A stretch of 64,000 nucleotides of DNA from CALCTE01 sp045585835 (GCA_045585835.1 JAZMZG010000012.1:1-64000); one strand, 5' to 3'; numbered from the stretch's first letter, positions 32,528 through 42,575 are shown. Notes: generated by a model from the letters alone, not told the origin. Numbers and translations: made by a program.

Positions 32528-34792
32528 ATGATGGAAAACGAGCTTAACGTTAAAGTATTGAAAAATCGCATAAACAGTAAATGGCGTATTGTGCTCGTCT
32601 TTGTGTTTTTCGCTTTGCTTGCGCTTGTTGTGAGCGTCAATCTGTTTTTACTGCAAATACTTGATTACAGAGGCTACAAGGACAGAGCGCTTAATCAGTA
32701 TATGGTCGAAACTGCCGTTTCCGCCGAGCGTGGAACGGTTTACGATACCAATATGAATCCAATAGCCGTAAGCGTTACGGTGGAAAGAGTGTTTATATCT
32801 CCGGTTGACATCAAAGACGAACAGGAAGCGGTCGATATATGCAAAAAGCTTTCCGAGCTTCTTGAAGTTGACTACGATACCTTATACGCAAAATCTCAAA
32901 AGCCGAACAGACGTGACGAAACGGTTAAAAATTTCGTTGAAAAAGAGCAAGCCGATAAGGTAAGGGAATTTATAAAGGAATACTCACAAGAGCGCGGCTA
33001 TACGATAAACAGCATACATTTTGCCGAAACAACTAAGCGCTATTACCCATACGGCAGCCTTGCGGCACAGACCATAGGCTTTGTCGGCACGGACGGAGAC
33101 GGACTTTTGGGCCTTGAGATGCAATATAACGACAGCTTAAAAGGCGAGTCCGGAAAAATAGTAACGTCGAAAAACGGCGTCGGAGATAAAATGCCCGTTG
33201 AATACGAAAGCTACATAGACGCATCTAACGGCGCAAACGTCGTATCCACTTTGGATATGACCATTCAAGGCATACTTGAAAAATATTTACGTGAAACATA
33301 TGAGGATAACGCCGCACAAAACAGAGTGTGCGGGGCGGTTATGAACGTTAAAACGGGTGCCGTTTACGCTATTGCGACGATACCGAGCTTCGATTTGAAT
33401 TCACCTTACGAGCTTGATGTTGACAGCCTCAAAATACTTGAAGAATTTATAGAAGATACCAACGCAAGCGAAGAAGAAGCAAGTAAAAAACGTGTAGAGC
33501 TGCTGTATAAAATGTGGACCAATAAGGTGATAACCGAGCTTTATGAGCCCGGCTCCACATTTAAGGTAATGACCTCATCAATGGCACTTGAAGATGACGT
33601 CGTTACGAGAAATACGCCGTTTCACTGCTCGGGCGTGCTTATTGTTGCAGGTCAAAAGATACATTGTCATAAAAGGGCGGGACACGGAAGCGTTACGTTC
33701 GAAAAGGGACTTCAATCCTCCTGCAACCCCGTGTTTATGCAAACGGCGGCAAAAATAGGAGCAAAGCGCTTTTACTACTATTTCGAAGGATACGGCTATA
33801 CGAATAAAACGGGCATAGACCTTCCCGGCGAGGCTTCGCCCTTGCATATAGAAGAAAAACAAATGAACGAGGTCGAGCTTGCGGTATATTCGTTTGGGCA
33901 GACCTTTAAGGTGACGCCTATTCAACAGCTTCGTGCGCTTTCTGCGGTCGCAAACGGCGGAAAGCTTGTGACGCCACATATAGTTGAAAAGATAATCGAC
34001 GACGACGGCAAGGTGCTTTATCAAGCCGAAGGCGGAGCGGTAAGACAGATAATCTCCGAAAAAACCTGTGCGCTTTTATCGGAAATGCTTGAAGGCGGCG
34101 TTATTGACGGAGGTGCAAAAAACGCTTACGTCAGCGGTTACCGTATAGCAGCTAAGACCGGTACCTCGCAAAAGCAAGATAAATACGCACCCGACGGCAC
34201 CCGTCCGTACAGAATAGGCTCAACAGTCGCATACGGTCCTGTTGAAGACCCCGAGATAGCGATAATCATAATTGTTGACGAGCCAAGCGGTAACAGTATT
34301 TACGGAAGCGTTGTTGCGGCGCCGTACGTTTCGAAATGTCTTGCGGAAATATTCCCGTATATGGGTATAGAGCCGAACTACAGCGAAGACGAAGAAATGA
34401 TAACGATACGCAATTATATAGGAATGACCGTAGATGAGGTCAAAGGAAAACTCGATAAAAGTATAAACATAACGGTAAGAGGCGAAGGCGGAAAGGTAAT
34501 AGGTCAGGTACCGCATGCGGCAAGCAAGCTTTACTCAAACGGCACTTTGGTGCTTTATACCGAAGGTGCAAACGAAAGTTCCGATATGGCGACCGTTCCC
34601 AATCTTATAGGAAAAACGGCGTCGGAGGTAAATAAGCTGCTTAATAATGCGGGACTTAATCTCAACGTTGAAGGCTCATACTTAGAGGGTACGGCGGTTG
34701 TAATATCCCAATCGATCGATCAAGGTGAGAAGGTAAGTAAAGGTACGATAATCACCGTAGAGTTCAGATACTACGACGTTGCCGACGGTTAA
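32528..34792 (+). CDS. Class B penicillin-binding protein (FtsI/SpoVD type) with PASTA domains
   Basis: 754 aa. One membrane segment (about residues 20-42), the PBP dimerisation domain, and a transpeptidase domain with all three motifs: STFK (Ser near 342), SCN near 398 and KTG near 543. Two PASTA domains end the protein (TIRNYIGMTVDEVKGKL and TVPNLIGKTASEVNKLL). It cross-links septal peptidoglycan together with FtsW. PASTA domains are typical of Gram-positive FtsI (PBP2B/2X) and of SpoVD; vegetative or sporulation role cannot be settled, and no second copy is in the window. Starts ATG-ATG at 32528 after a weak ribosome site. Confidence 0.93.
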   Translation: MMENELNVKVLKNRINSKWRIVLVFVFFALLALVVSVNLFLLQILDYRGYKDRALNQYMVETAVSAERGTVYDTNMNPIAVSVTVERVFISPVDIKDEQEAVDICKKLSELLEVDYDTLYAKSQKPNRRDETVKNFVEKEQADKVREFIKEYSQERGYTINSIHFAETTKRYYPYGSLAAQTIGFVGTDGDGLLGLEMQYNDSLKGESGKIVTSKNGVGDKMPVEYESYIDASNGANVVSTLDMTIQGILEKYLRETYEDNAAQNRVCGAVMNVKTGAVYAIATIPSFDLNSPYELDVDSLKILEEFIEDTNASEEEASKKRVELLYKMWTNKVITELYEPGSTFKVMTSSMALEDDVVTRNTPFHCSGVLIVAGQKIHCHKRAGHGSVTFEKGLQSSCNPVFMQTAAKIGAKRFYYYFEGYGYTNKTGIDLPGEASPLHIEEKQMNEVELAVYSFGQTFKVTPIQQLRALSAVANGGKLVTPHIVEKIIDDDGKVLYQAEGGAVRQIISEKTCALLSEMLEGGVIDGGAKNAYVSGYRIAAKTGTSQKQDKYAPDGTRPYRIGSTVAYGPVEDPEIAIIIIVDEPSGNSIYGSVVAAPYVSKCLAEIFPYMGIEPNYSEDEEMITIRNYIGMTVDEVKGKLDKSINITVRGEGGKVIGQVPHAASKLYSNGTLVLYTEGANESSDMATVPNLIGKTASEVNKLLNNAGLNLNVEGSYLEGTAVVISQSIDQGEKVSKGTIITVEFRYYDVADG

Positions 34793-34811
34793 AGATAATG
34801 AAAGGATAACA

Positions 34812-36260
34812 ATGAAACTTACAAAACTTTTTTCCGAAATCGAAATCAAAAAAACAAATGTAGATGTAAATATCGACATTACGGGAATTAGTGAAAAATC
34901 CGCTTCCTGCAAAAGCGGATACATATACGTTTGCCTAAAGGGCACACGTAAGGACGGAATTGATTTTATACAAGAAGCGCTCGATAACGGCGCAATATGC
35001 GTCGTATGCGACAGAGAGCTTGATGAAAGCATACCTTACGTTATTGTAGAAAACGCAAGAGCGGCACTTTCTCGTTTGTGGCAAGAGTGGTACGGACACC
35101 CCGCACGCTCGCTGAAGCTTATAGGCGTAACGGGCACAAACGGAAAGACTTCGACTGCATATATGTTAAAGTCGATACTTGATAAATCGGGAAAGCCTTG
35201 CGGTCTTATAGGAACGGTGAGATACATAACGGGAGCTGCGTGCTACGAATCCGTACTGACTACGCCCGACCCCGAGATAATGCAAAAGCTGCTTTACGAG
35301 ATGAAAGAAAGCGGACACGAGTACGTTGTATGCGAGGTGTCCTCGCATTCACTTGCTCTCGATAAGCTTGACGGTATGCATTTCGAAATTGGCATCTTCA
35401 CGAATTTGACTCAAGACCATATGGATTTCCACGAAAATATGGAAAATTATTTTATGGCAAAGTATAAATTGTTTTCTATGTGTAACTGCGCCGTCATAAA
35501 CAGCGACGACATATACGGAAAACGCCTTGCAAGCAAGCTTAATATAAAGACGGTTACTTGTTCCGTGGATTCAAACGATGCCGATATATGCGCGAAAAAT
35601 ATAAGAACGAAGGAAAACAGCGTTGAATACGAATTCCTTTCGGGCTTGACCATATATAGAATATACTGTCCCGTATCGGGAAAATTCAGCGTGTATAATT
35701 CACTTCTTTCCGCAGCAACCGCGGAGCTTTTAGGCGTAAAAGCAGAAGATATAGTAAGCGGCATAAGCTCTATGGGAATGGTTATGGGAAGAATGGAAAG
35801 AGTTGAAACGGGAAAGGATTTCTCAATAATCATAGACTTTGCCCATACCCCCGGCGCACTTGAAAACGTACTGAAATCAATAAGAGAATTTGCACCGGGA
35901 AGAATAGTATGTCTTTTCGGATGCGGCGGCGACAGAGATAGGTCCAAGCGTAAGATTATGGGTAAGATAGCCGCAGAAAACGCTGATTATCTCGTAATAA
36001 CCTCCGATAATCCCAGAAGCGAAGACCCCTTGGATATTATAAAAGAAATACTTGAGGGCGTTGTGTCTGTGGAAAGCATAAAAGATAAGTACACCGTCAT
36101 CGTAAGCAGGGAAGAAGCGATACGTTACGCCATCAGAAATGCAGAGAAAGACGATACTATACTGCTTGCGGGCAAAGGACACGAAAATTATTATATTGAT
36201 GCAAGCGGCAAGCACGACTTTGATGAAAGAAGCATCATAAAAGATGAGCTTTCAAAGTAA
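34812..36260 (+). CDS. murE: UDP-MurNAc-tripeptide ligase, meso-diaminopimelate type
   Basis: 482 aa from the ATG at 34812 (AAAGGA upstream; an in-frame ATG at 34779 lies inside the PBP gene). ATP-binding GVTGTNGKTST near residue 104-114. The amino-acid specificity motif SDNPRSEDP near residue 398 is the DNPR form that selects meso-diaminopimelate rather than lysine, so the wall should be DAP-type. The enzyme adds the third residue to UDP-MurNAc-dipeptide. murF is not adjacent. Confidence 0.95.
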   Translation: MKLTKLFSEIEIKKTNVDVNIDITGISEKSASCKSGYIYVCLKGTRKDGIDFIQEALDNGAICVVCDRELDESIPYVIVENARAALSRLWQEWYGHPARSLKLIGVTGTNGKTSTAYMLKSILDKSGKPCGLIGTVRYITGAACYESVLTTPDPEIMQKLLYEMKESGHEYVVCEVSSHSLALDKLDGMHFEIGIFTNLTQDHMDFHENMENYFMAKYKLFSMCNCAVINSDDIYGKRLASKLNIKTVTCSVDSNDADICAKNIRTKENSVEYEFLSGLTIYRIYCPVSGKFSVYNSLLSAATAELLGVKAEDIVSGISSMGMVMGRMERVETGKDFSIIIDFAHTPGALENVLKSIREFAPGRIVCLFGCGGDRDRSKRKIMGKIAAENADYLVITSDNPRSEDPLDIIKEILEGVVSVESIKDKYTVIVSREEAIRYAIRNAEKDDTILLAGKGHENYYIDASGKHDFDERSIIKDELSK

Positions 36261-36294
36261 GTAAAAAGAATAAAAGGAACGAAGGGAAAGTTAA

Positions 36295-37275
36295 ATGAAG
36301 TATATTTTAGCAGCTTCCGCATTCATCGGACTCGTATCCTCGCTTTTGCTTTTAAGAATATTTATTCCAATACTTAAAAGCGTCAAGCTCGGACAGAAGA
36401 TACTTGATATAGGCCCGAGATGGCATAAATCGAAGGAAGGGACTCCGATAATGGGAGGACTGTTCTTCGGTATAGCGGCGCTTATCGGCTGTATTTTTGC
36501 CTTTGTTATGTTTTATATAAGAGGCGAAATTAAGCAGACGGGTGCGCTTATAGCGAGTGTCGGATTTATAGTTTTAAATTTTCTCTCGGGCTTTCTTGAC
36601 GATTACATTAAGCTCTTCAAAAAGAGAAATAAAGGTCTTTCCGCATCGGGTAAGCTCTTTATACAGGTTGCGGCGGCTGCGGCATATATGGCGGCACTTC
36701 ATTTTTGCGGTTACGGCACACAGCTCAACATTCCATTTATAGGAAACGTGGAATTCGGGCTTTTCTATTATCCCGTGGTATTTCTCGGAATAGTATATTT
36801 CGTAAACTGCGTAAACCTCACCGACGGAATCGACGGCCTTGCGGGAAGCGTCACGCTCGTGGTAACGATATTTTTATCAGGCGTGGCGATTTTCAAAATT
36901 CAATCAACCGAAGCCCTCGTTTTAACGATTTCTATGCTCGGTGCCCTTTGCGGATTCTTATTTTACAACTTACATCCCGCAAAGATATTTATGGGAGATA
37001 CGGGTTCGCTTATGCTCGGCGGATTTCTTGTTGCAACGGCGTTTTTGCTTAAGATGCCGATATTCCTTCTTATATGCGGATTCGTATATATTTTCGAAGG
37101 CCTCTCCGTAATGCTTCAAGTTGCAAGCTTTAAGCTTACGGGAAAGCGTATATTTAAGATGAGCCCCCTGCACCATCATTTTGAGATGTGCGGTTGGAGC
37201 GAAGGTAAAATAGTGGGAGTATTTTCATTTGCAACCTTGCTTTTATGCATAGTTGCGTATTTTGGAATAGTTTGA
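36295..37275 (+). CDS. mraY: Phospho-MurNAc-pentapeptide translocase
   Basis: 326 aa, ten membrane segments. Hallmarks: HKSKEGTPIMGGLFFG near residues 43-58, the Asp pair in SGFLDDYIKLFKKRNKGLS, NLTDGIDGLAG, MGDTGSLMLGG, and HHHFEMCGWSE at the end. It transfers phospho-MurNAc-pentapeptide onto undecaprenyl phosphate to make lipid I. It follows murE by 34 bases with GAAGGGAAAG as ribosome site. Confidence 0.96.
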   Translation: MKYILAASAFIGLVSSLLLLRIFIPILKSVKLGQKILDIGPRWHKSKEGTPIMGGLFFGIAALIGCIFAFVMFYIRGEIKQTGALIASVGFIVLNFLSGFLDDYIKLFKKRNKGLSASGKLFIQVAAAAAYMAALHFCGYGTQLNIPFIGNVEFGLFYYPVVFLGIVYFVNCVNLTDGIDGLAGSVTLVVTIFLSGVAIFKIQSTEALVLTISMLGALCGFLFYNLHPAKIFMGDTGSLMLGGFLVATAFLLKMPIFLLICGFVYIFEGLSVMLQVASFKLTGKRIFKMSPLHHHFEMCGWSEGKIVGVFSFATLLLCIVAYFGIV

Positions 37276-37294
37276 TACCGAAAGGAAACGGGAG

Positions 37295-38485
37295 ATGGAA
37301 GGGAATATAGTTCAAAAAAAGAATAACACGCTCTCTGCCGAAACTCCCGCAGTATCAAGGGGACATAAGCAGATAGTAAGACAAAAAGCGGGTGTGGACA
37401 CACCGTTTTTGGTAATAGTCATAGTGCTTTTGTGCCTCGGTACGATAGCAATTTTCAGTGCAAGCTACGCATATGCGCAAAAATATCTGGGCGATACGTA
37501 TTATTACCTTAAAAATCAGTTGATGTTCGTAGGACTCGGACTTGTCTTGATGTTTTTTGTATCGCAAATCGATTATCTCATCATAAAACGCTTTGCTTAT
37601 ATTATTTTTGCGGTAGTTATGCTTATGATGATAGCAACGGCTATTCCGGGTGTGGGAACGGTGCACCACGGTGCAAGACGGTGGCTCGAAATCGGACCTA
37701 TATCGTTTCAGCCCTCGGAGCTTTGTAAGCTTGCCATAGTTATAGCTTTTTCAAAATATTTTGTAGATTACGAAGCAAAAGCGAAGAATTTTATAAACGG
37801 AATACTTATTCCGGGTATCGTTATCGTTTTAATAGCGGTAATAATGTTCAAGCAAAGCCACTTGTCGGGCCTTATAATCCTCACACTGATTTGCGTGTTT
37901 ATGATGTTTATAGGCGGAAGCTCTGTAAAATGGCTGCTCGGGCTCGGTGCTTCGGGCGTTGTTGCAATAGCCGCGTTTTTCATTTCGGGCGCAGGCTACA
38001 GAGTGGCAAGAATACAAGCGTGGATAGACCCTTGGGCTTATGCAAAGGACGAGGGTTGGCAGACGATACAGTCACTTTACGCCATATCGCAAGGCGGTCT
38101 TTTCGGCAACGGAATAGGCGAGAGTATGCAGAAAAATCTATATCTGCCCGAGCCGCAAAACGACTTCATTTTTTCGATATGGTGCGAGGAACTTGGATTT
38201 ATCGGAGCGATGATAATAATCGTGCTTTTTGCGCTTTTTGCGTGGAGAGGCGTACTTATTGCGATGCGATGCACAAATAAATTTGCAAGCTTTATGGTGC
38301 TCGGTATTGTGATCAAGGTCGTTTTACAGGCACTTTTAAACATAGCGGTCGTCACAAATACTATTCCCAACACGGGAATATCGCTTCCGTTTTTCAGCTA
38401 CGGCGGCACCTCGCTTTTGTTTTTGATGATAGAAATGGGAATCGTTCTCTCGGTATCGAGATATTCATATTTGGAAAAGGGTTGA
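37295..38485 (+). CDS. ftsW: Division SEDS glycosyltransferase FtsW
   Basis: 396 aa with a hydrophilic N-terminal tail of about 35 residues and ten membrane segments. SEDS motifs: the catalytic-loop ARRWLEIGPISFQPSELCKLA near the middle (QPSE intact, unlike the RodA above), WQTIQSLYAISQGGLFG, the PEPQNDFIFSIWCEELG loop, and IPNTGISLPFFSYGGTS. FtsW polymerises lipid II at the septum with its class B PBP. Overlap with neighbours is minimal (murG starts 5 bases after). Confidence 0.94.
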   Translation: MEGNIVQKKNNTLSAETPAVSRGHKQIVRQKAGVDTPFLVIVIVLLCLGTIAIFSASYAYAQKYLGDTYYYLKNQLMFVGLGLVLMFFVSQIDYLIIKRFAYIIFAVVMLMMIATAIPGVGTVHHGARRWLEIGPISFQPSELCKLAIVIAFSKYFVDYEAKAKNFINGILIPGIVIVLIAVIMFKQSHLSGLIILTLICVFMMFIGGSSVKWLLGLGASGVVAIAAFFISGAGYRVARIQAWIDPWAYAKDEGWQTIQSLYAISQGGLFGNGIGESMQKNLYLPEPQNDFIFSIWCEELGFIGAMIIIVLFALFAWRGVLIAMRCTNKFASFMVLGIVIKVVLQALLNIAVVTNTIPNTGISLPFFSYGGTSLLFLMIEMGIVLSVSRYSYLEKG

Positions 38486-38490
38486 TGTAA

Positions 38491-39606
38491 ATGAAGATTT
38501 TATTAAGCGGCGGCGGCACGGGCGGACACGTATATCCCGCACTTGCGATCGCACAGGCATTTAAAGATAAATATCCGGATGCGGAAATAGCTTTTGTAGG
38601 CTCGCCGCGCGGAATAGAGAATAAGCTTATACCTCAAACGGGATATTCGCTTTATAAAATTGATATTATGGGCATATCGAGAAAGCTCACCTTGAAGAAT
38701 CTCAAGGTTGCCGTGAAGATACTGAAATCAATAGCGGAAGCAAAGAAGCTGATAAAAAGCTATAAACCCGATATAGTTATAGGTACGGGCGGTTATGCGA
38801 GTTGGCCGGCAGTTTCGCAAGCGGCAAAGATGGGCATACCCACTGCAATAGTCGAGCAGGACGCATATCCGGGAATTGCCACAAGACAGCTTGCAAAATG
38901 CGCCGACAGAATATTCATAAGCTTTGAAAAAACGAAAGAATATATTGAAGGAAAAACGAAGAAGGGAAGTAAGATAATCCTTTCGGGTAATCCTTTGAGA
39001 AAAAACTTTTCAACGGTAAAAAAAGACGTTGCAAGAGCAAAGCTCGGTATAAATAAACCGTACATACTTTCTCTTGGCGGAAGCCTCGGGGCACTTACCA
39101 TAAATAAATGTATGCTTGAGGTATTCCACGATTTTTCATCGAAGAATGACGTATGCCATATGCACGCTTGCGGCACAAGAGATTATAAAGAAATTAAAGA
39201 ACGCTTCAATGCTATGGGACTTGATAAGGCGAAAAATATCGTTTTGCAGGAATATATCTACGATATGCCCGAGAGAATGGCGGCGGCAGACGTAGTCATA
39301 AACAGAAGCGGAGCAATAACTCTTGCCGAGCTTGCGATGCTTAAAAAGCCTTGCATACTTATCCCATCTCCCAACGTCACGGCAGATCATCAGTATAAAA
39401 ACGCAAAAGTACTCGCAGATGCGGGAGCTGCGGTGCTTATAAAGGAAGACGAACTTACGGCGGAAAGACTTTGTAAGGAGATAGAAAGCATTATTTTTTC
39501 TCCCGAAAAGCAAAAGAAAATGTCGCAGAACATTTCACGCTTTGCGCATCCCGACAGCTTGGAATTGATAATAGGCGAATGTGAAAAATTGATGATGAGG
39601 AAATAA
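38491..39606 (+). CDS. murG: UDP-GlcNAc transferase MurG
   Basis: 371 aa, GT-B fold. N-terminal LLSGGGTGGHVYPALAIA, GTGGYASWPAV, and the donor-site LSLGGSLGALTINK in the C-terminal half. RSGAITLAELAMLKKPCILI completes the signature. It adds GlcNAc to lipid I, making lipid II. Membrane-associated on the inner face. The start lies five bases after ftsW. Confidence 0.95.
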   Translation: MKILLSGGGTGGHVYPALAIAQAFKDKYPDAEIAFVGSPRGIENKLIPQTGYSLYKIDIMGISRKLTLKNLKVAVKILKSIAEAKKLIKSYKPDIVIGTGGYASWPAVSQAAKMGIPTAIVEQDAYPGIATRQLAKCADRIFISFEKTKEYIEGKTKKGSKIILSGNPLRKNFSTVKKDVARAKLGINKPYILSLGGSLGALTINKCMLEVFHDFSSKNDVCHMHACGTRDYKEIKERFNAMGLDKAKNIVLQEYIYDMPERMAAADVVINRSGAITLAELAMLKKPCILIPSPNVTADHQYKNAKVLADAGAAVLIKEDELTAERLCKEIESIIFSPEKQKKMSQNISRFAHPDSLELIIGECEKLMMRK

Positions 39607-39607
39607 T

Positions 39608-40414
39608 ATGTCAGATCGTCGCACAAAGCGAGTCAATATATTTGACGACTCAAGTCTTGGACAGGCAAGCAGACGTTTGCAAAAACGAAAAAAACGAAAC
39701 AGACGGGGACTTATAATCATCTCCGCCTTGTTTATGGCGCTTGCACTGTATTTGATAGCCTTGGTGTTTTTCAGAATAGCCGTAATAGAGGTTACGGGCA
39801 CCGATGTATACACCGATGCGCAGATAACTGAGGCTGCGGGAATAAATATGGGCGACAAGCTTTTAAGCCTTGATAAATCGAAGATATCCGAAAACGTAAC
39901 GGGAAAACTTACGGGCATCGAAAGCGTAAAGGTGAAGATAACCCTGCCCAATAAGCTGACGCTTGTAGTATCCGAGGGCTCCCCGAAATACGCTTTCGAG
40001 AGCGGAGATAAGCTTTACTATTTATCCGAAAATTTCATAGCGCTCGGTTCGGAGCTGTCCGTTTCGGAGGAGGACGTAATATATAACCTTCAACCCAACC
40101 AAATAAAGAAATACGTTTCGGGCGAAAAGGTCGTATTTTACGATAACGATTGGGAGCAGATAATAAGCGAGCTTACAAAATCTCTTGAATTTTGCGGACT
40201 CTCCGAAAAGGTGACGCTTATCGAAACAAGCGACAAATTCAATATCGTCGTAAGATATGACGCACGAATTAAGATCGCACTCGGAGAATACGAGTATATC
40301 GACGAAAAGTTGGAATTTGCAAAAAGCACGATAGACAGTATGGATATATCTGCAATGGGCACTTTAAGGATAAAAGATTACAGAAAAGGCTCATTTAACA
40401 AAGGTGAATATTGA
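39608..40414 (+). CDS. ftsQ: Cell-division protein FtsQ/DivIB
   Basis: 268 aa. Basic cytoplasmic tail of about 40 residues, one membrane segment (LIIISALFMALALYLIALVF), a POTRA domain starting IAVIEVTGTDVYTDAQI, then the FtsQ beta domain. DivIB/FtsQ links early and late division proteins and binds FtsL and DivIC. It is fused to no other gene and follows murG by one base. Confidence 0.88.
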   Translation: MSDRRTKRVNIFDDSSLGQASRRLQKRKKRNRRGLIIISALFMALALYLIALVFFRIAVIEVTGTDVYTDAQITEAAGINMGDKLLSLDKSKISENVTGKLTGIESVKVKITLPNKLTLVVSEGSPKYAFESGDKLYYLSENFIALGSELSVSEEDVIYNLQPNQIKKYVSGEKVVFYDNDWEQIISELTKSLEFCGLSEKVTLIETSDKFNIVVRYDARIKIALGEYEYIDEKLEFAKSTIDSMDISAMGTLRIKDYRKGSFNKGEY

Positions 40415-40450
40415 TTTGATAAAAAATTTTTAAAATATTGAAAAAAGCTA

Positions 40451-40479
40451 TTGAAATGTACAATAAAATTTGATATAGT
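40451..40479 (+). promoter_or_regulatory. Candidate ftsZ promoter
   Basis: TTGAAA (40451-40456), 17 bases, TATAGT (40474-40479) in a very AT-rich spacer of 140 bases before ftsZ. ftsZ can therefore be transcribed separately from the rest of the cluster. Confidence 0.6.
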
Positions 40480-40554
40480 TATATTGTATAATTATATATG
40501 TAGGGAAAAGTGCCGCGGTTGGCACAACATAATAAAATCGGAGGTAGAAGAAAG

Positions 40555-41715
40555 ATGACAAATCAAATGGATAGCAAGCCTGTTAACGTAATAAAGGTAA
40601 TCGGTGTCGGCGGCGGCGGTAACAACGCCGTTAACAGAATGATCACAGCCGGTGTTAAGGGTGCGGAATTCGTGACCATTAACACGGACAAGCAGGTACT
40701 TACGTTCTCCAAGGCTGAAACAAAGCTTGCTATCGGAGAGAAAATCACAAAAGGACAAGGCGCCGGTGCAAATCCCGAGATCGGTGAAAGAGCCGCAGAG
40801 GAGAGCATCGAGGAGATCAAGAGCATTCTCGTTGATACCGATATGGTATTCATCACAGCGGGAATGGGCGGCGGAACAGGTACGGGCGCAGCTCCCGTAA
40901 TCGCAAGAATCGCAAAGGAAATGGGAGTTCTTACCGTAGGTATCGTAACCAAACCCTTTGCTTTTGAAGGCGCACGCCGTATGAAGAGCGCAGAAGAGGG
41001 AATCAAGAAGCTTTCCGAATTCGTTGACTCTCTTGTAGTTATCCCCAACGAAAGACTTAAGCTCGTTTCCGATACGAGAGTAACGCTTCTCAATGCATTT
41101 GAGATTGCAGACGATGTTCTCCGCAGAGGTGTTCAGAGCATTTCCGAGCTTATCAACGTACCCAGTATAGTAAACCTTGACTTTGCAGACGTAACTTCCG
41201 TAATGCACGACGCAGGTCTTGCACACATGGGTGTTGGTATGGCAAAGGGTAAGGATAAGGCGGAGCTTGCGGCAAGACTTGCTATCACGAGCCCCTTGCT
41301 CGAAACCACCATTTCGGGTGCTACGGGCGTTATCATTCTTATCGCAGGTGACGTTGACATCGGACTTGACGATGCAGAGATCGCATCAACGATGATTTCC
41401 AACGAAGCATCTCCCGAAGCAAATATCATCTGGGGTGCTGCTATCGATCCCGACCTTGACGATGAGATGAGAGTTACGGTTATCGCTACGGGATTCGGCG
41501 AAAATGAAGAGAAAAAGAATCAGACCAAAGCGGCTACACAGGCAACCTACAATAACGTTGTAGCGGCAAAGAAGGCTGAAACGCAAAAGGTCGATCCTTC
41601 CGTATACTACGGAAAACCCGCAGAGCCTGCAGTAGAGGAAAAGAAAGAAACTGCCGATGACGATGATTTTGATATTGATACGCTCATCGAAATAATGGGT
41701 TCCAAGAATAAGTAA
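40555..41715 (+). CDS. ftsZ: Cell-division GTPase FtsZ
   Basis: 386 aa from the ATG at 40555 (GGAGG upstream; an in-frame start at 40510 is unsupported). GTP-binding GVGGGGNNAVNRM at the N-terminus and the tubulin signature GMGGGTGTGAAP near residues 102-113. A variable acidic linker (EEKKETADDDDFDIDTLIEI) leads to the short C-terminal peptide, which ends MGSKNK and lacks the full canonical pattern. Polymerises into the Z-ring. No ftsA upstream, as in several Clostridia that use other anchors. Confidence 0.96.
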   Translation: MTNQMDSKPVNVIKVIGVGGGGNNAVNRMITAGVKGAEFVTINTDKQVLTFSKAETKLAIGEKITKGQGAGANPEIGERAAEESIEEIKSILVDTDMVFITAGMGGGTGTGAAPVIARIAKEMGVLTVGIVTKPFAFEGARRMKSAEEGIKKLSEFVDSLVVIPNERLKLVSDTRVTLLNAFEIADDVLRRGVQSISELINVPSIVNLDFADVTSVMHDAGLAHMGVGMAKGKDKAELAARLAITSPLLETTISGATGVIILIAGDVDIGLDDAEIASTMISNEASPEANIIWGAAIDPDLDDEMRVTVIATGFGENEEKKNQTKAATQATYNNVVAAKKAETQKVDPSVYYGKPAEPAVEEKKETADDDDFDIDTLIEIMGSKNK

Positions 41716-41731
41716 GAATAATATTTAAAAC

Positions 41732-41759
41732 CAAGCCTTGCGGATTTTCGCAGGGCTTG
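41732..41759 (+). terminator. Hairpin after ftsZ
   Basis: CAAGCCTTGCG (41732-41742) with CGCAGGGCTTG (41749-41759), 11 pairs with one GU; the T tract is weak (ATGTTTAAG). Confidence 0.6.
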
Positions 41760-41782
41760 ATGTTTAAGAAAGGATAAGAGGC

Positions 41783-42529
41783 ATGACAAAAAGGTTGATC
41801 TGTCTGTTTTTTGCGCTTACATGCTTATGCTTTGTTATTTCATCTTGTACAGATGATTCTCCACAAAAAACCACCCCCACCGCTTCCGAAATTGCAAAAC
41901 CCTCGACAACGCCTTTTCAAGCGCCGCTTGATCCTCCCAAAGACCTCGATATAGTATCAAAATATGCTCGCGAGGACTTTCTTTTACCCTTAAACGAATA
42001 TTCTTGGGATAGAGAATATCCCGTAGAATTTGTTGTGCTTCATTTTTCATCAAACGTTGTAATTGATAAAAACGACCCCTATTCACTTGAGGGAGTTCGG
42101 AAGGTATTTGAAGATAACTTTGTAAGCACAAACTATATTATTGACCGTGACGGCACGGTTTACTGTTGGATACCGGAGCAAAATGCGGCGTGGCACGCAG
42201 GTAAAGGAACGTGGCTTGATAACGAAAAGTACGAAAATAAAATGAATAAGTACAGTATCGGTATCGAAATGCTTGCCATAGGCTCTAAAAACGATATGAA
42301 ACAGTATCTGACCGCAAGTGAGTACAATTCTTTGCCAAAGGAGATTTTGGGTTATACTGAGGCACAATATGAAGCCTTGACCGAACTTTTAGAGGACATT
42401 ACGGACAGATGGAATATTCCTTGTGACCGACAGCATATTCTCGGACACGAAGAATATAAGCCCGCAAAGAGCGATCCGGGAGAACTCTTTGACTGGGACA
42501 GAATAATGAAATCATTAAATGATAAATAA
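41783..42529 (+). CDS. N-acetylmuramoyl-L-alanine amidase (Amidase_2), lipoprotein
   Basis: 248 aa. Lipoprotein signal with lipobox ISSC (Cys22), a 40-residue Pro/Thr-rich linker and an amidase_2/PGRP domain. Zinc ligands by alignment to AmpD-type enzymes: His87 (VVLHFSS), His222 (GHEEYKPAKSDPG) and Asp231 in the same stretch. The domain cleaves the MurNAc-Ala bond of peptidoglycan. Expected on the outer membrane face, turning over wall. AAAGGATAAGAGG precedes the ATG. It sits right after the ftsZ hairpin and may be partly co-transcribed by read-through. Confidence 0.88.
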   Translation: MTKRLICLFFALTCLCFVISSCTDDSPQKTTPTASEIAKPSTTPFQAPLDPPKDLDIVSKYAREDFLLPLNEYSWDREYPVEFVVLHFSSNVVIDKNDPYSLEGVRKVFEDNFVSTNYIIDRDGTVYCWIPEQNAAWHAGKGTWLDNEKYENKMNKYSIGIEMLAIGSKNDMKQYLTASEYNSLPKEILGYTEAQYEALTELLEDITDRWNIPCDRQHILGHEEYKPAKSDPGELFDWDRIMKSLNDK

Positions 42530-42531
42530 GA

Positions 42532-42575
42532 AAAAACGACAGAGAGTCATTTAAATCCTCTGTCGTTTTTATTTT
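42532..42575. terminator. Terminator between amidase and serpin genes
   Basis: AAAACGACAGAG with CTCTGTCGTTTT (outer pair 42534-42569), then ATTTTTT. It lies between convergent genes and can serve both. Confidence 0.85.
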
